A stretch of DNA of 64,000 nt from Verrucomicrobiaceae bacterium (GCA_027490195.1 JAIXYN010000086.1:1-64000), one strand, 5' to 3'; numbered from the stretch's first letter, positions 16,869-26,129 are shown. A program made the numbers and translations. The notes: generated from the letters alone by a model not told the origin.

Positions 16869-19800
16869 ATGCCATATCTGGCCTTCAACCTTAATGATGG
16901 AAATGAGTTCGTCTTCGACATCCTCGAAGAACGGCTCTCCATAGGGCGTGAAGCCAGCAATGACATCGTCATCGACAACACCTTCATTTCCAGCTTCCAC
17001 GCGGAGTTTCTCCGCCAGGCGGACGGCAGTTATGAAATCGTCGATCTGAAGTCCTCCAACGGCACCTTCGTCAACGGCAGACGGGTCGAGCGTTTTCGCG
17101 TCAAAGGGGGGGATCGCATCATGTTCGGCCAACTCGAGAGCCGGTTTAGAGAGCGGGCACCGAAGGGGCTGGCCTCGGATGGCGGTTCCAAATCCGTTTC
17201 TGTCGCCAAGGGGCAGCCGAGTCGTGAAGATGGTAAAAAAGGCGACACCGAAAGCATCCCGGCACGGGACAAGGACGACCCGCCAAATACCACGCCTGAA
17301 ACCGGCAAAATCGAGGTCACTAAGCCGGTCGTGCAGCGCGCGCAGGCCGACATGCCGAGGCCGCCTGGAGGCAGCACGCCGCCTGTTTCGCTCATTCCCA
17401 AGCCTTCATCGGTCTCTCAGCCTGCTTCAGCACCCGATCCAGCGGCAACCAAACAGGCCGCCGAGCTGCGTGAAGAGACCGAAAAGCTCCGCCAGCAGCG
17501 CGATTCTCTGCGGGCTGAGAACGACGTGGAGCAGAAGCGGCGTGATGAGATCCGCTCGCTGGATGCCACGCTCGATGTCCGCCGCAAAGAACTCAGCCAG
17601 ACGCAGGCCGAAATCACCGGCTTCAAGAGCGAGCTCGAAAAACTGCGCGGCCAAGTGCAGAACGCCCGGGCCGATGTGGAGAACGCGAAGGCAGACGTCG
17701 GCAAGCTCGACATCAAACGCCGCGATCTGGGCAACATCGAGAGCAAGCTCGAATCCACCCGCACCCTCTTCGCCAAGGCCGAGGAGGACCTGAGCACCGC
17801 GCAGAAGAGCCTGCAGGCCCTGCACGCCGAGGCAGACAAGCAGCGCAAGGACCGTGAAGCTACGATCGCCAAACTCTTGGCTGAAGAGGCGACCGCCAAG
17901 GAGAAGGTGGCCTCCATCAACCAGCTCCTTGCCACGGCGCAAAAGTCTGAGGCGGAGCTCAAATCGCAGCGCAGCGCTGAGTTGCAAAGTCTGGAGGCCG
18001 AAGTCGCCTCCAAGCAAAGCGCGTTGAACCTGCTCCTTGGCTCACTCACCCAGTCCTCCGATCAGGTTCGTGCGCAAGAAGCTGCCGCAGCCAAAGCTGC
18101 GGCTGAATTTGCTGCCACGAATGAAAAACTTGGCTCGCTGCAAAACCAGCTCGCCAGCGTCGAGGCAAAGCTCAAGGAAACCACGCAGCTGCAAAGTGAG
18201 GCGCAGAAATCCGAAGCCGAACTCAAGGCCAAGCGCAGTGAGGAACTTCAGGCGCTCGACACCCAGGTTGCCGCCAGAACAACCGATCTAGCAAAAGCCC
18301 AGGAGGATCTCACTCAGGTACTGAGCAGTCTCACTGCACAGCAGGCCGCTCTTGGCAAAACCACGGAAGAAGCCAAATCTCGCGAAACTGCGCTGGCCAA
18401 ACTGGCTGCCGACGAAGCAAGCACTGCGCAAAAACTGGCCGCTTTGCAACAGCAGGCAGCCGCTGCGGATGCCGAAGTGAAGCGTCTCACTGCGCTGCAG
18501 GCCGATGCGCAGAAATCTGAGGCCGAACAGCGCACAAAACGCAGCGCGGAGCTGCAAGACCTCGACAAGCAGCTCGAGAGCCGACGCGCCGACCTGACAA
18601 AGACGCAGAGCGAACTTGCGAAGACCCAGGGCGATCTGGCCACCCGGAGCGATGCGCTGCAAAAGACCACGGCAGAAGTATCAACCCGTGAAGCCGCTGT
18701 CGCCAAGCTCACTGCAGATGAAACCGCCACTGCCCAGAAGCTGGCCGGACTGCAAAAGCAGATCAGCGATGCCGATGCGGAAGTGAAGCGCCTCACTGCG
18801 TTGCAGGCCGATGCGCAGAAGTCCGAAGCCGAACAGCGCACGAAACGCAGCGCAGAGCTGCAGGATCTCGACAAGCTGCTCGACGGACGCCGTGCCGATC
18901 TGGCGAAGCTCGACACACAACGGGAAGCTAAACTGAACGAAATCGAGGCCGTCAATGCGTCGCTGGCGAAAGCCCAGGAGCAGGTGCAGCACGCACAGAC
19001 CCAGATCGCGCAACTGGGTGGCGAAGAAAAAGCCATTACCGCACGCGTGGACGAATTGCGCGGCAATGAAGACCGCCTCAGTGCCCTGACCCAGACGATG
19101 GGTCAGATGGAAAATCAGCGAGGCTTGCTGGATGCCGCCATTGGCGTCCTGCTTGGCAGGCAGCAAACGCATGAAGCCGATGCTAGCGCCGCTGAGCAGC
19201 GGATGAAGGCCCTTCGTTCTCAGCTGACCGAACTCGAGCAGCAGCATCTCGCCGCCGAGCAGCAGCTTGCGACGCTTAACACTCAGAAGTCAGACGCTGA
19301 AGCCGCTTTCGTCATTCAGGAAAAGGAAGCTCTGGCCAGACTGGCGGACATTGACCGGCAGGCCAAGGACACGCGGAAACTGGACGAAGCAGAGCGCCTG
19401 GAGGCCGAGAAGCGTCATGCAGACCTCGAAGCGCAGATTGCTGCAAGCGGCACCCGTCTGGCCGAGGTGCAGGCGCAGGTGAAGGAACTTGATGTCAAGG
19501 CCGCAGATCTCACCAACAAGCTCGATGACCTAGCCTCGACCGATTCGAAGCTCAAGGACACCACGGACGCGCTGAAGGCCGTCGAATCCCACAAGGCCGA
19601 GGTGCTGGCTGCCGTGGCCGCGTTGGTGAAAGACCGTGACGAACGCACACGCGAGCTGCTGGCCGCCACGGAGCATGGCCGTGCGCAAACACTGCTGACA
19701 CAGACGCTCACCCAGCGCCGCGAGACCTTGGAAAAAGAGGTGCGCTCCATTGAGGAGCAGCAGACCGAGCTTTCCCAGGCCATGGGCAAGCTGCGCGAAC

Positions 19801-22430
19801 AGGTGCGGGTGGCTGAATCCGAGCTCAAGGAGCGCGAGTCCAAACTCGCCGCCGCCGAGCAGCGCACCAAAAATCTCGAAGAACTTGCCGCCACCGCTGA
19901 TCTGCAGTTCAAAAACCTGCAGGCTGAGCACAAAAAGGTCACCGAGCAGCTGGCTCTGGCCAGGACGGACTTGGAGCAGTCGGTTGCATCTGCCGTTGAA
20001 AAGAAAAAAGACGCCGCCATCGCTGCCGCCACCGCCGAGAAAAGTTCGCAGCAGCAGCTCCTGCTGGTGGAAAAAATCAGCGGCTTGGAGGCTGTCATCG
20101 CCACGCTCACAACGACACACGCCAGCACGCAGCAAAAACTGTCCGCAGCGGAGTCAGATCACCAGAATCTGCAAGATCGACTGGCGGTCCGGCAAAAGGA
20201 AATTGCCGAAGCCGAAGCCCGTGTGGCCGAACTCACGCAGCAGACCGCTGGTCTCGACGACCGTTTGAAGGAACTCGCCGCCGCAACCAAGCAAAACGCT
20301 GAATTGAACGGTGCCATCACGACTGCCACCCAGGTGCGCGACAAGCTGCAGGCCGAAACACAACGTCTGGCCAAAGAGCGCGCAGAGCTTGAATCGGTGC
20401 TGCCTGATCTGCGTGGAAATGTGACGCAAACCCGCGCCGAGGCAGACAATGTGAAGGCCGAGCTAGCTGGGCTGATCAAGGACCGCGACGCGACAGCGGC
20501 GGCACTTAAGGATTCGCTGGCGCAGCGCAAGACCACGGATGCTGCCGTCGAATCTTTGCGCGTCGAAACGGTCAATCTCGAGAAAATCCTGGGCGACAGG
20601 CGTAGCAACCTCGAAGCCGAGACGAAAGCAAAACTCGCGGAGGCAAACGCCGCCGAAACGCGGCTGAAGGGCGTGCAGGAGCGCATTGCTGTTGCTGAAA
20701 AGCGGCTGGCTGAACTGGCGGAGGTGGATGCACGCATCGCCACGGCCACCAAGACTCTCAAAGACACCGAAACGCAACGACAGACGGAAGACAAGGCACT
20801 GGCGGAACTGACACGCAACCAAGACCGGTTGAAGAAGGATTGCGTCACGCTTGAGGCCTCATTGAAGATCGAGAATGCGAAGCTTGTGGAGCTGACCAAG
20901 ACCGTCAAAACCAATGAAGTCAAAGCGTCGGAGGCTGAAAAACGCACGGAAAAAGCCGTTGCCGCGCAGCAGGCTGCCGAACAAAAGCGCATCGAAGCTG
21001 ATGCCGCTGCCGAGAAAGCGCGTGCGGAGGAGAAGAACCTGCGGAAACAGATTCCTACGCTGACCACTGAGCTGGCGGGTATCCAGGCGCTGCTGGTCAG
21101 TGTGACAAAGGAACGCGAAGAGGCTTCGCAGTTCGTTACGCGCCTGAATGTCAGCACCGACGGCCAAAACAAGAAGCTGGCTGAGTTGCAGCAGCAGATC
21201 TCCCAGCTGGAAGAGGCGCACAAAGTGCGGGAAGAACGCGTGATGAAAGTGCAGGCGGAGGTGGACAAGGAGTCCGCGCGTCTGAAGGCCGCGCAGGATC
21301 AGTCCCGTGCAGCCGAGGCCCAGCTTGGCGAACTGGAAAAAGAGGTCAAGGATGCCAAGCTGAAGGCGGATGCCGCAAAGAAAGATGCTGCCGCTATCGA
21401 GGGCGAACTGCGGCAGCGGCTTGACCGCGTGCAGAACCTCAAAGCCGATGAAGAACGTCTTCTCAAGGTCATCGAGACGCAGAAGTCGGATCTGGCAGAG
21501 GTGGACATGACCCACAAGGAACTGCACACCAAAATTGAGGCGCGGAAGAACGAACTGGGCGAATTCATCAACGTCGGCGGCAAAATCCTCGGCCTTGGCC
21601 AGGCGCTGGCGGGGCTGGAATCACGCCAGACGGAGATCAATAAATCTCTGCGCAAGGCCTCGGAGGAAGATCTGGCGATCCAAGTGAAGCTGAACGCCGC
21701 CCAAGAGGCGCTGAACCGCGAAGCCGCCCGCGCCGAGCAGTTGCGCAAAGATCGTGAGGCAGCCGATGCGGAATTCAAGAAGTTCAGTGCCGATATTCAG
21801 AAGCAGGCTGCAGCTCTGCAAAACTACGAATTGGAGCAAAAGAAGCGCATCGCTGAGCTCGAAAAACGCATCACCGACTTAGGGGCTACGCAGCAGCGAG
21901 CCGTGGGCCAGATTGACGAAACCAAGGCGGAACTGGTTCGGCTGGAAGGCAAAAAGCAGGAGTTTGCCCAGGCTGAGGCCCAGCTCAAGCACTGGCAGGA
22001 CATCGAAAAACGCCTGCGCGGCCAGCTCGTCGAGTTGGAGGAGAAGCACGAAATCATGCGCCGTGGTCTGCCCACCGAGGAGAGCACGGTGGTCATGTTT
22101 GCCAACGACATCATCAAGCGCATCGACCTCATTGACGCCTTAGTGGCCCGCTATGCCGGGTCAAACGGTAGTGACGTACCGCAGCAGCTCGTCACGCTGC
22201 GCGCTTCCTTTGAAGATATTTTGCACCAGCACGGGGTGACCGAATTTGACGTGCCCCCCGGCACCGAAGTCGATATTGAGCTGCGCAAACGCATTGCGGT
22301 CGTGGATTCGCTGCCCGGCAAGTCGAAACCGCGCGTCACCGAAAGCTGCCGCTCTGGCTTTATCTTCTCGCGTGGGGAGGGACACGAGATTATCCTGCGC
22401 AAAGTGGAGGTCCGGACCTCCAGCCAATAG
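16869..22430 (+). CDS. Giant FHA / coiled-coil / GrpE-like fusion protein
   Basis: 1853 residues. An FHA domain occupies about 1-95, with GR at 26-27, SSFH at 41-44 and SSNGTFVNG at 62-70. A proline-rich linker runs to about 195. An almost uninterrupted coiled coil then extends to about 1720, rich in Ala, Glu, Lys and Gln. The last 64 residues (1790-1853; HGVTEFDVPPGTEVD, then PRVTESCRSGF and IILRKVEV) resemble the GrpE beta-wing domain that opens Hsp70 for nucleotide exchange. An Hsp70 gene follows 35 bases later. I infer a phosphothreonine-guided exchange factor or scaffold for that Hsp70. A plain SMC-like structural role is the alternative. Residues 357-750 contain long internal repeats. 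No membrane segment is seen. Confidence 0.85.
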   Translation: MPYLAFNLNDGNEFVFDILEERLSIGREASNDIVIDNTFISSFHAEFLRQADGSYEIVDLKSSNGTFVNGRRVERFRVKGGDRIMFGQLESRFRERAPKGLASDGGSKSVSVAKGQPSREDGKKGDTESIPARDKDDPPNTTPETGKIEVTKPVVQRAQADMPRPPGGSTPPVSLIPKPSSVSQPASAPDPAATKQAAELREETEKLRQQRDSLRAENDVEQKRRDEIRSLDATLDVRRKELSQTQAEITGFKSELEKLRGQVQNARADVENAKADVGKLDIKRRDLGNIESKLESTRTLFAKAEEDLSTAQKSLQALHAEADKQRKDREATIAKLLAEEATAKEKVASINQLLATAQKSEAELKSQRSAELQSLEAEVASKQSALNLLLGSLTQSSDQVRAQEAAAAKAAAEFAATNEKLGSLQNQLASVEAKLKETTQLQSEAQKSEAELKAKRSEELQALDTQVAARTTDLAKAQEDLTQVLSSLTAQQAALGKTTEEAKSRETALAKLAADEASTAQKLAALQQQAAAADAEVKRLTALQADAQKSEAEQRTKRSAELQDLDKQLESRRADLTKTQSELAKTQGDLATRSDALQKTTAEVSTREAAVAKLTADETATAQKLAGLQKQISDADAEVKRLTALQADAQKSEAEQRTKRSAELQDLDKLLDGRRADLAKLDTQREAKLNEIEAVNASLAKAQEQVQHAQTQIAQLGGEEKAITARVDELRGNEDRLSALTQTMGQMENQRGLLDAAIGVLLGRQQTHEADASAAEQRMKALRSQLTELEQQHLAAEQQLATLNTQKSDAEAAFVIQEKEALARLADIDRQAKDTRKLDEAERLEAEKRHADLEAQIAASGTRLAEVQAQVKELDVKAADLTNKLDDLASTDSKLKDTTDALKAVESHKAEVLAAVAALVKDRDERTRELLAATEHGRAQTLLTQTLTQRRETLEKEVRSIEEQQTELSQAMGKLREQVRVAESELKERESKLAAAEQRTKNLEELAATADLQFKNLQAEHKKVTEQLALARTDLEQSVASAVEKKKDAAIAAATAEKSSQQQLLLVEKISGLEAVIATLTTTHASTQQKLSAAESDHQNLQDRLAVRQKEIAEAEARVAELTQQTAGLDDRLKELAAATKQNAELNGAITTATQVRDKLQAETQRLAKERAELESVLPDLRGNVTQTRAEADNVKAELAGLIKDRDATAAALKDSLAQRKTTDAAVESLRVETVNLEKILGDRRSNLEAETKAKLAEANAAETRLKGVQERIAVAEKRLAELAEVDARIATATKTLKDTETQRQTEDKALAELTRNQDRLKKDCVTLEASLKIENAKLVELTKTVKTNEVKASEAEKRTEKAVAAQQAAEQKRIEADAAAEKARAEEKNLRKQIPTLTTELAGIQALLVSVTKEREEASQFVTRLNVSTDGQNKKLAELQQQISQLEEAHKVREERVMKVQAEVDKESARLKAAQDQSRAAEAQLGELEKEVKDAKLKADAAKKDAAAIEGELRQRLDRVQNLKADEERLLKVIETQKSDLAEVDMTHKELHTKIEARKNELGEFINVGGKILGLGQALAGLESRQTEINKSLRKASEEDLAIQVKLNAAQEALNREAARAEQLRKDREAADAEFKKFSADIQKQAAALQNYELEQKKRIAELEKRITDLGATQQRAVGQIDETKAELVRLEGKKQEFAQAEAQLKHWQDIEKRLRGQLVELEEKHEIMRRGLPTEESTVVMFANDIIKRIDLIDALVARYAGSNGSDVPQQLVTLRASFEDILHQHGVTEFDVPPGTEVDIELRKRIAVVDSLPGKSKPRVTESCRSGFIFSRGEGHEIILRKVEVRTSSQ
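17937..18920 (+). repeat. Tandem ~306-bp repeats inside the giant coiled-coil gene
   Basis: Four units begin with AQKSEAE at residues 357, 445, 547 and 649, giving spacings of 88, 102 and 102 residues. The third and fourth units share RLTALQADAQKSEAEQRTKR and most surrounding bases, so they are recent duplications. The fourth unit is incomplete. They lengthen the coiled coil without breaking the frame. Confidence 0.8.
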
Positions 22431-22465
22431 ACCTGCCTCCGGAAAATTTTCACACACACATTGTT

Positions 22466-23956
22466 ATGGCTGAATACGTTGGAATCGACCTTGGCACCAC
22501 CCTCTCAGGGCTGGCCTACCTGAAACCTGATGGTAACCCCGAAATCGTTCCGAACGCCGACGGCGAGCGACTGACGCATTCCGTGGTCTTCTTCGATTCG
22601 CATGAGGACGTGAAGCTCGTCGGTAGCGCTGCCCGTGATGGTGGCGAACCCGACCGCACCATCTTCCAGATCAAGCGTTTCATGGACGACCCAGAGCATC
22701 TGGTGGAGATCGATGGCAAGAAATGGACGCCGGCGGAAATCTCCGCACTGATCCTGTCCAAGCTCAAGCGCGACTGCTCCAAGATCTGCGGTGACATCAC
22801 CGAAGTCGTCATCACCGTACCGGCAAATTTCAACGAACTGGCCCGAAAGAGCACCATCGCCGCCGCTGAGATGGCCGGCATGAAGGTGAAGCGTCTGGTG
22901 AACGAGCCGACGGCGGCAGCGGTTTACTACGCCCACTCTCAGGGCGTGAAGGGTCGCATCCTGGTGTTCGACCTGGGCGGTGGCACCTTGGATACGACGA
23001 TCCTCGATGTCGAAGGCGACAACATCAAGATCCTCACCTCCGAAGGTGCGCGGCACCTCGGTGGCAGCAACTTTGATGACATCCTCCTCAATGCCTATGA
23101 GGAGCAGTACAAGAAGCAGACTGGCGCAGCGCTCTACAGTGACGAACGCCACCGCCGCCGCGTGCTCCAGGCCACGGAAGACGCGAAAAAGATGCTCTCA
23201 AAGCTCCAGCGCGTGAACGACACCGTGGCCAACGACCAGAACAGTGGCATCGCACGCATCGACCTGAGCCGCGACCATTTTGAGAAGCTGATCCGCCACA
23301 TGCTCACCCGTACGATTTTCCTCGTCGAGCAGGCGCTGGATTCTGCGAAGCTGAAGACCTCTGACATTGATCACGTCGTGCTCGTGGGCGGATCGACGCG
23401 CATTCCGAAGGTGAAATCCATGCTGGAAAAGATGTTCGGCAAGGTGCCCAAGTCCTGCGGAAACGTGGACGAGTGCGTGGCCCTTGGTGCGGCCCTGTTC
23501 GCGAAAAAATCATCGCGCATCCAGGAAGTCTGCAATGCCAGCTACGGCACTTTGGCCATGGTTTACAATGCGAAGACGAAGGAGGAGAAGCTGATGAACT
23601 CCATCGTGATTCCCAAGAACACGCCAATTCCATGCTCACGCACGCAGGTTTATCAGACCTCCGAGGACAACGAGCGTGTCATCGAAGTGGACATCACCCA
23701 AGGCGAAGATGAAGACGCCAAGTTCGTCGATGTCATCGGCCGACTGACCTTGGACGTGCCGCCAAACCGCCCGAAAGGCTGTGAAGTGGCCGTGACATTT
23801 AGCTACGATGAAAACCAACGCGTGCGCGCCCTGGTGGTGGACAAGCAGTCCGGCCGTAGCAAAGAAGTCGCCGTGACCTACAAGGGCGCAGGGGTGCTCT
23901 CAGAGGAAGAATTGAAGCGCCGCAGCCAGCATCTCCGCGCCATGCGTATTGAGTAA
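22466..23956 (+). CDS. Hsp70-family chaperone lacking the C-terminal lid
   Basis: 496 residues against about 640 for DnaK. The nucleotide-binding domain (1 to about 350) has GIDLGTT at 6-12, NEPTAAAVYYA at 146-156, FDLGGGTLDTT at 168-178 and VLVGGSTRIPKV at 305-316. A substrate-binding beta-domain follows (about 351-470). The protein ends just where the alpha-helical lid would begin. It is therefore a specialised DnaK relative in the manner of HscC, not the housekeeping DnaK. It lies between the giant FHA/GrpE-like gene and a small J-like gene, suggesting a dedicated chaperone set. Confidence 0.92.
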   Translation: MAEYVGIDLGTTLSGLAYLKPDGNPEIVPNADGERLTHSVVFFDSHEDVKLVGSAARDGGEPDRTIFQIKRFMDDPEHLVEIDGKKWTPAEISALILSKLKRDCSKICGDITEVVITVPANFNELARKSTIAAAEMAGMKVKRLVNEPTAAAVYYAHSQGVKGRILVFDLGGGTLDTTILDVEGDNIKILTSEGARHLGGSNFDDILLNAYEEQYKKQTGAALYSDERHRRRVLQATEDAKKMLSKLQRVNDTVANDQNSGIARIDLSRDHFEKLIRHMLTRTIFLVEQALDSAKLKTSDIDHVVLVGGSTRIPKVKSMLEKMFGKVPKSCGNVDECVALGAALFAKKSSRIQEVCNASYGTLAMVYNAKTKEEKLMNSIVIPKNTPIPCSRTQVYQTSEDNERVIEVDITQGEDEDAKFVDVIGRLTLDVPPNRPKGCEVAVTFSYDENQRVRALVVDKQSGRSKEVAVTYKGAGVLSEEELKRRSQHLRAMRIE

Positions 23957-23983
23957 AACGTCAGCAACTGAAGGAACCCAGCT

Positions 23984-24313
23984 ATGTTCAAGATCCTCAA
24001 GTCTCTTTCCAAATCTCTCGGTGGCTCCAAGCCAGCCGCTGAAGCCAAATCCACCGCCAAAGAGGGCAGCCTGCTCGACAAGGTCAACAAAAGTGCCCCT
24101 GCAACTGCCAATGTGGAGCCGCCGAAAAGTCCGGAAGACCTCTGCGGCATCACGCCCAAGATGCCCAAGGAAGAGATCAAGGCCCAGCTAAAGATGTTGT
24201 TTCGCCGCTACAACCGCAGCGCTTCCAGTTTGGATGCCAAACTGCGCGGAGAGGCGGACCAGATGCTGGATGCCATTGTGCAGATGCGTGAAAAGCACTT
24301 TGGCGAGATTTGA
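23984..24313 (+). CDS. Small protein with degenerate J-domain-like C-terminal half
   Basis: 109 residues preceded by a good ribosome site (AAGGAA). Residues 1-45 are basic and low-complexity. From about 54 the sequence CGITPKMPKEEIKAQLKMLF (then RRYNRS) matches a J-domain from its LGV to its HPD with no gaps over 26 positions, sharing Gly, EIK, Lys, Leu and Tyr. Where HPD should be it has NRS. A third helix (LDAKLRGEADQMLDAIVQM) follows. HPD is essential for stimulating Hsp70 ATPase, so this may be a non-stimulating J-like partner. The assignment is inference from pattern and from its position directly after the Hsp70 gene. Confidence 0.55.
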   Translation: MFKILKSLSKSLGGSKPAAEAKSTAKEGSLLDKVNKSAPATANVEPPKSPEDLCGITPKMPKEEIKAQLKMLFRRYNRSASSLDAKLRGEADQMLDAIVQMREKHFGEI

Positions 24314-24346
24314 TCTTGTCGCATCAGGCCGGGATGGAGTGATGGC

Positions 24347-25051
24347 ATGAAGCTGGACCGACTCATCGCCAGTCACCAGGCCATGGGGCGTCAGGCCGCG
24401 CATCGTGCCATCGCCGCACGACGGGTGCTCGTAGATGGAGTGCCTGTGACAGACGGCCACTACCCGGTGGATCGTTTCACCTGGGTGGAAGTGGATGATT
24501 CAGTCGTGCAGGCTTCGGAAAGGGCGCTCTACCTCATGCTGCACAAGCCGGTGGGCATTCTCAGCGCCACGAAGGACGATCAGCACCCCACCGTGCTCGA
24601 TTTGATCGACGATCCCGATAAACACACGCTGCACATCGCCGGACGGCTTGATCGCAGCACCTCGGGCCTGGTCCTGCTGACAAACGACGGCCGCTGGTCC
24701 AAACGGCTGATGGCGGCAGAGGGAAAGGTGCCCAAAGTGTATCTCGTCGAAACCCTCGACCCCATTTCCCCAGATGCGGTGGAGGCCTTTGCCTGCGGTT
24801 TTTACTTTCATACCGAGGACATCACGACGCTTCCGGCGGAACTGGTCATTTTAGACGAGCGCCGCGCCAGGCTGACGTTGCATGAAGGGCGCTATCATCA
24901 GGTGAAGCGCATGTTTCACCGTGTCAGCAACCGTGTCGTCAACCTGCATCGGGAGAGCATCGGTGCCTTGACACTGCCAGCCGATTTGCCACCAGGAGCA
25001 TGGCGGGCGCTGACCCCTCAGGAGGTTCTGGCCGCTGCCGGAAATGGCTAA
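24347..25051 (+). CDS. rsuA: 16S rRNA pseudouridine synthase, RsuA family
   Basis: 234 residues with an N-terminal S4 RNA-binding domain (MKLDRLIASHQAMGRQAAHR) and the catalytic motif GRLDRSTSGLVLLTNDG, in which Asp102 is the nucleophile. The later motif EGRYHQVKRMF is typical of RsuA/RluB/E/F. RsuA isomerises uridine 516 of 16S rRNA. Length and order favour RsuA over RluE, but site specificity cannot be read from the sequence. It starts 33 bases after the J-like gene. Confidence 0.85.
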   Translation: MKLDRLIASHQAMGRQAAHRAIAARRVLVDGVPVTDGHYPVDRFTWVEVDDSVVQASERALYLMLHKPVGILSATKDDQHPTVLDLIDDPDKHTLHIAGRLDRSTSGLVLLTNDGRWSKRLMAAEGKVPKVYLVETLDPISPDAVEAFACGFYFHTEDITTLPAELVILDERRARLTLHEGRYHQVKRMFHRVSNRVVNLHRESIGALTLPADLPPGAWRALTPQEVLAAAGNG

Positions 25052-25156
25052 ACTTCGCTACAGGCTCTTTTCTGGCAGTTGTTTGTTTTTCAGAAAATCC
25101 AGCTTTCGCAGATGAATTTCACCCCTTAATCTCCACTTCTTGTGATCCCCCCACGC

Positions 25157-26056
25157 ATGTATCTTAGCATTTGGTTTGGCATCATGTTGGCAGGCCAGTC
25201 GGGCTGTACAACTCAAAAGGCCGCAAAGCCGGAGAAACTCGCCATTGAAGAGGCGCGCAAAGCGCTACCGCTCGTCGAAGAGAAGGAAAAGGAAAAAGAA
25301 AACCCGCTGGTGAAGCGGCTGAACAATCCTTCTTCCATGCCTGTGGTGCCGCCTGCAGGTGTGCGCCTCTCGTACTCCTCCGTCAAGATTGAGCAGAAGA
25401 CGCTCGCGATGACCTTTGATGACGGCCCTCATCCGAGCCTTACCCCGAAACTGCTCGACATCCTCAAGGAGCGGAACATCAAATGCACGTTCTTCCTCAT
25501 CGGTGCGCAGGTTAAGATGTATCCCGCCATTGTGCGCCGCATCATCGAAGAAGGTCATGAAATTGGCAATCACACCTGGACTCATTGCAGCCTCACCAGC
25601 CGCTCAGACGAGCAGATCCGCAGTGAATTGAAAAAGTCCGAGGATGCCGTTTTCGAAGTGGCGGGTGTGCGTCCGCATCTGGTGCGTCCGCCTTATGGCG
25701 CCATCAACACCCGCATCAAAAACCTGATGTTCACCGAGTTTGGCTACGCCACCATCATGTGGTCGGTCGATCCTCAGGACTGGCGCCGTCCGGGTGTAGC
25801 TGCCGTGACCAGCCGCCTCGTCAATGGTGCGCATCCAGGCGCCATCATGCTCTCGCATGACATCCATCCGCCCACCATCACCGCCATGCCGGCGATGTTC
25901 GACCAGCTGCTGGCCAAGGGGTACCAATTCGTCACCGTGAGTCAGCTCTTGAACATGGAGAAGGCTTCGATGCCCGTCGGCGTGATCATCCGTCCTGCCG
26001 AGCCCATTGGCGACAAAGATCCCAAGCCGCTATCCGAGAAGAAGCCAAAGGCTTGA
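25157..26056 (+). CDS. Polysaccharide deacetylase (NodB domain)
   Basis: 299 residues from the ATG at 25157; a GTG at 25142 would add five residues. The N-terminus MYLSIWFGIMLAGQSGC is a probable lipoprotein or signal sequence with an imperfect lipobox. The NodB domain starts near residue 80: TFDDG (Asp88-Asp89), the metal-binding NHTWTH (139-143), RPPYG, and LSHDIHP for the last catalytic histidine. These enzymes remove N-acetyl (or O-acetyl) groups from cell-wall or extracellular glycans. A charged, lysine-rich linker precedes the domain. Confidence 0.88.
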   Translation: MYLSIWFGIMLAGQSGCTTQKAAKPEKLAIEEARKALPLVEEKEKEKENPLVKRLNNPSSMPVVPPAGVRLSYSSVKIEQKTLAMTFDDGPHPSLTPKLLDILKERNIKCTFFLIGAQVKMYPAIVRRIIEEGHEIGNHTWTHCSLTSRSDEQIRSELKKSEDAVFEVAGVRPHLVRPPYGAINTRIKNLMFTEFGYATIMWSVDPQDWRRPGVAAVTSRLVNGAHPGAIMLSHDIHPPTITAMPAMFDQLLAKGYQFVTVSQLLNMEKASMPVGVIIRPAEPIGDKDPKPLSEKKPKA

Positions 26057-26091
26057 TGACTTGGAGCAGGCATGACCTGCAGCACGCACTG

Positions 26092-26129
26092 AAAAAAGAA
26101 AGCGCCCCGGGCGGAGCCGGGACGCTTTC
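26092..26129 (-). terminator. Rho-independent terminator of the 6S RNA gene
   Basis: Bases 26098-26129 form a stem of GAAAGCG/CGCTTTC and CCGGG/CCCGG with one mismatch and a 6-base loop. On the minus strand it is followed directly by six T residues (26097-26092). It therefore ends minus-strand transcription, that is, the 6S RNA. It may also slow plus-strand transcripts from the deacetylase gene. Confidence 0.8.
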
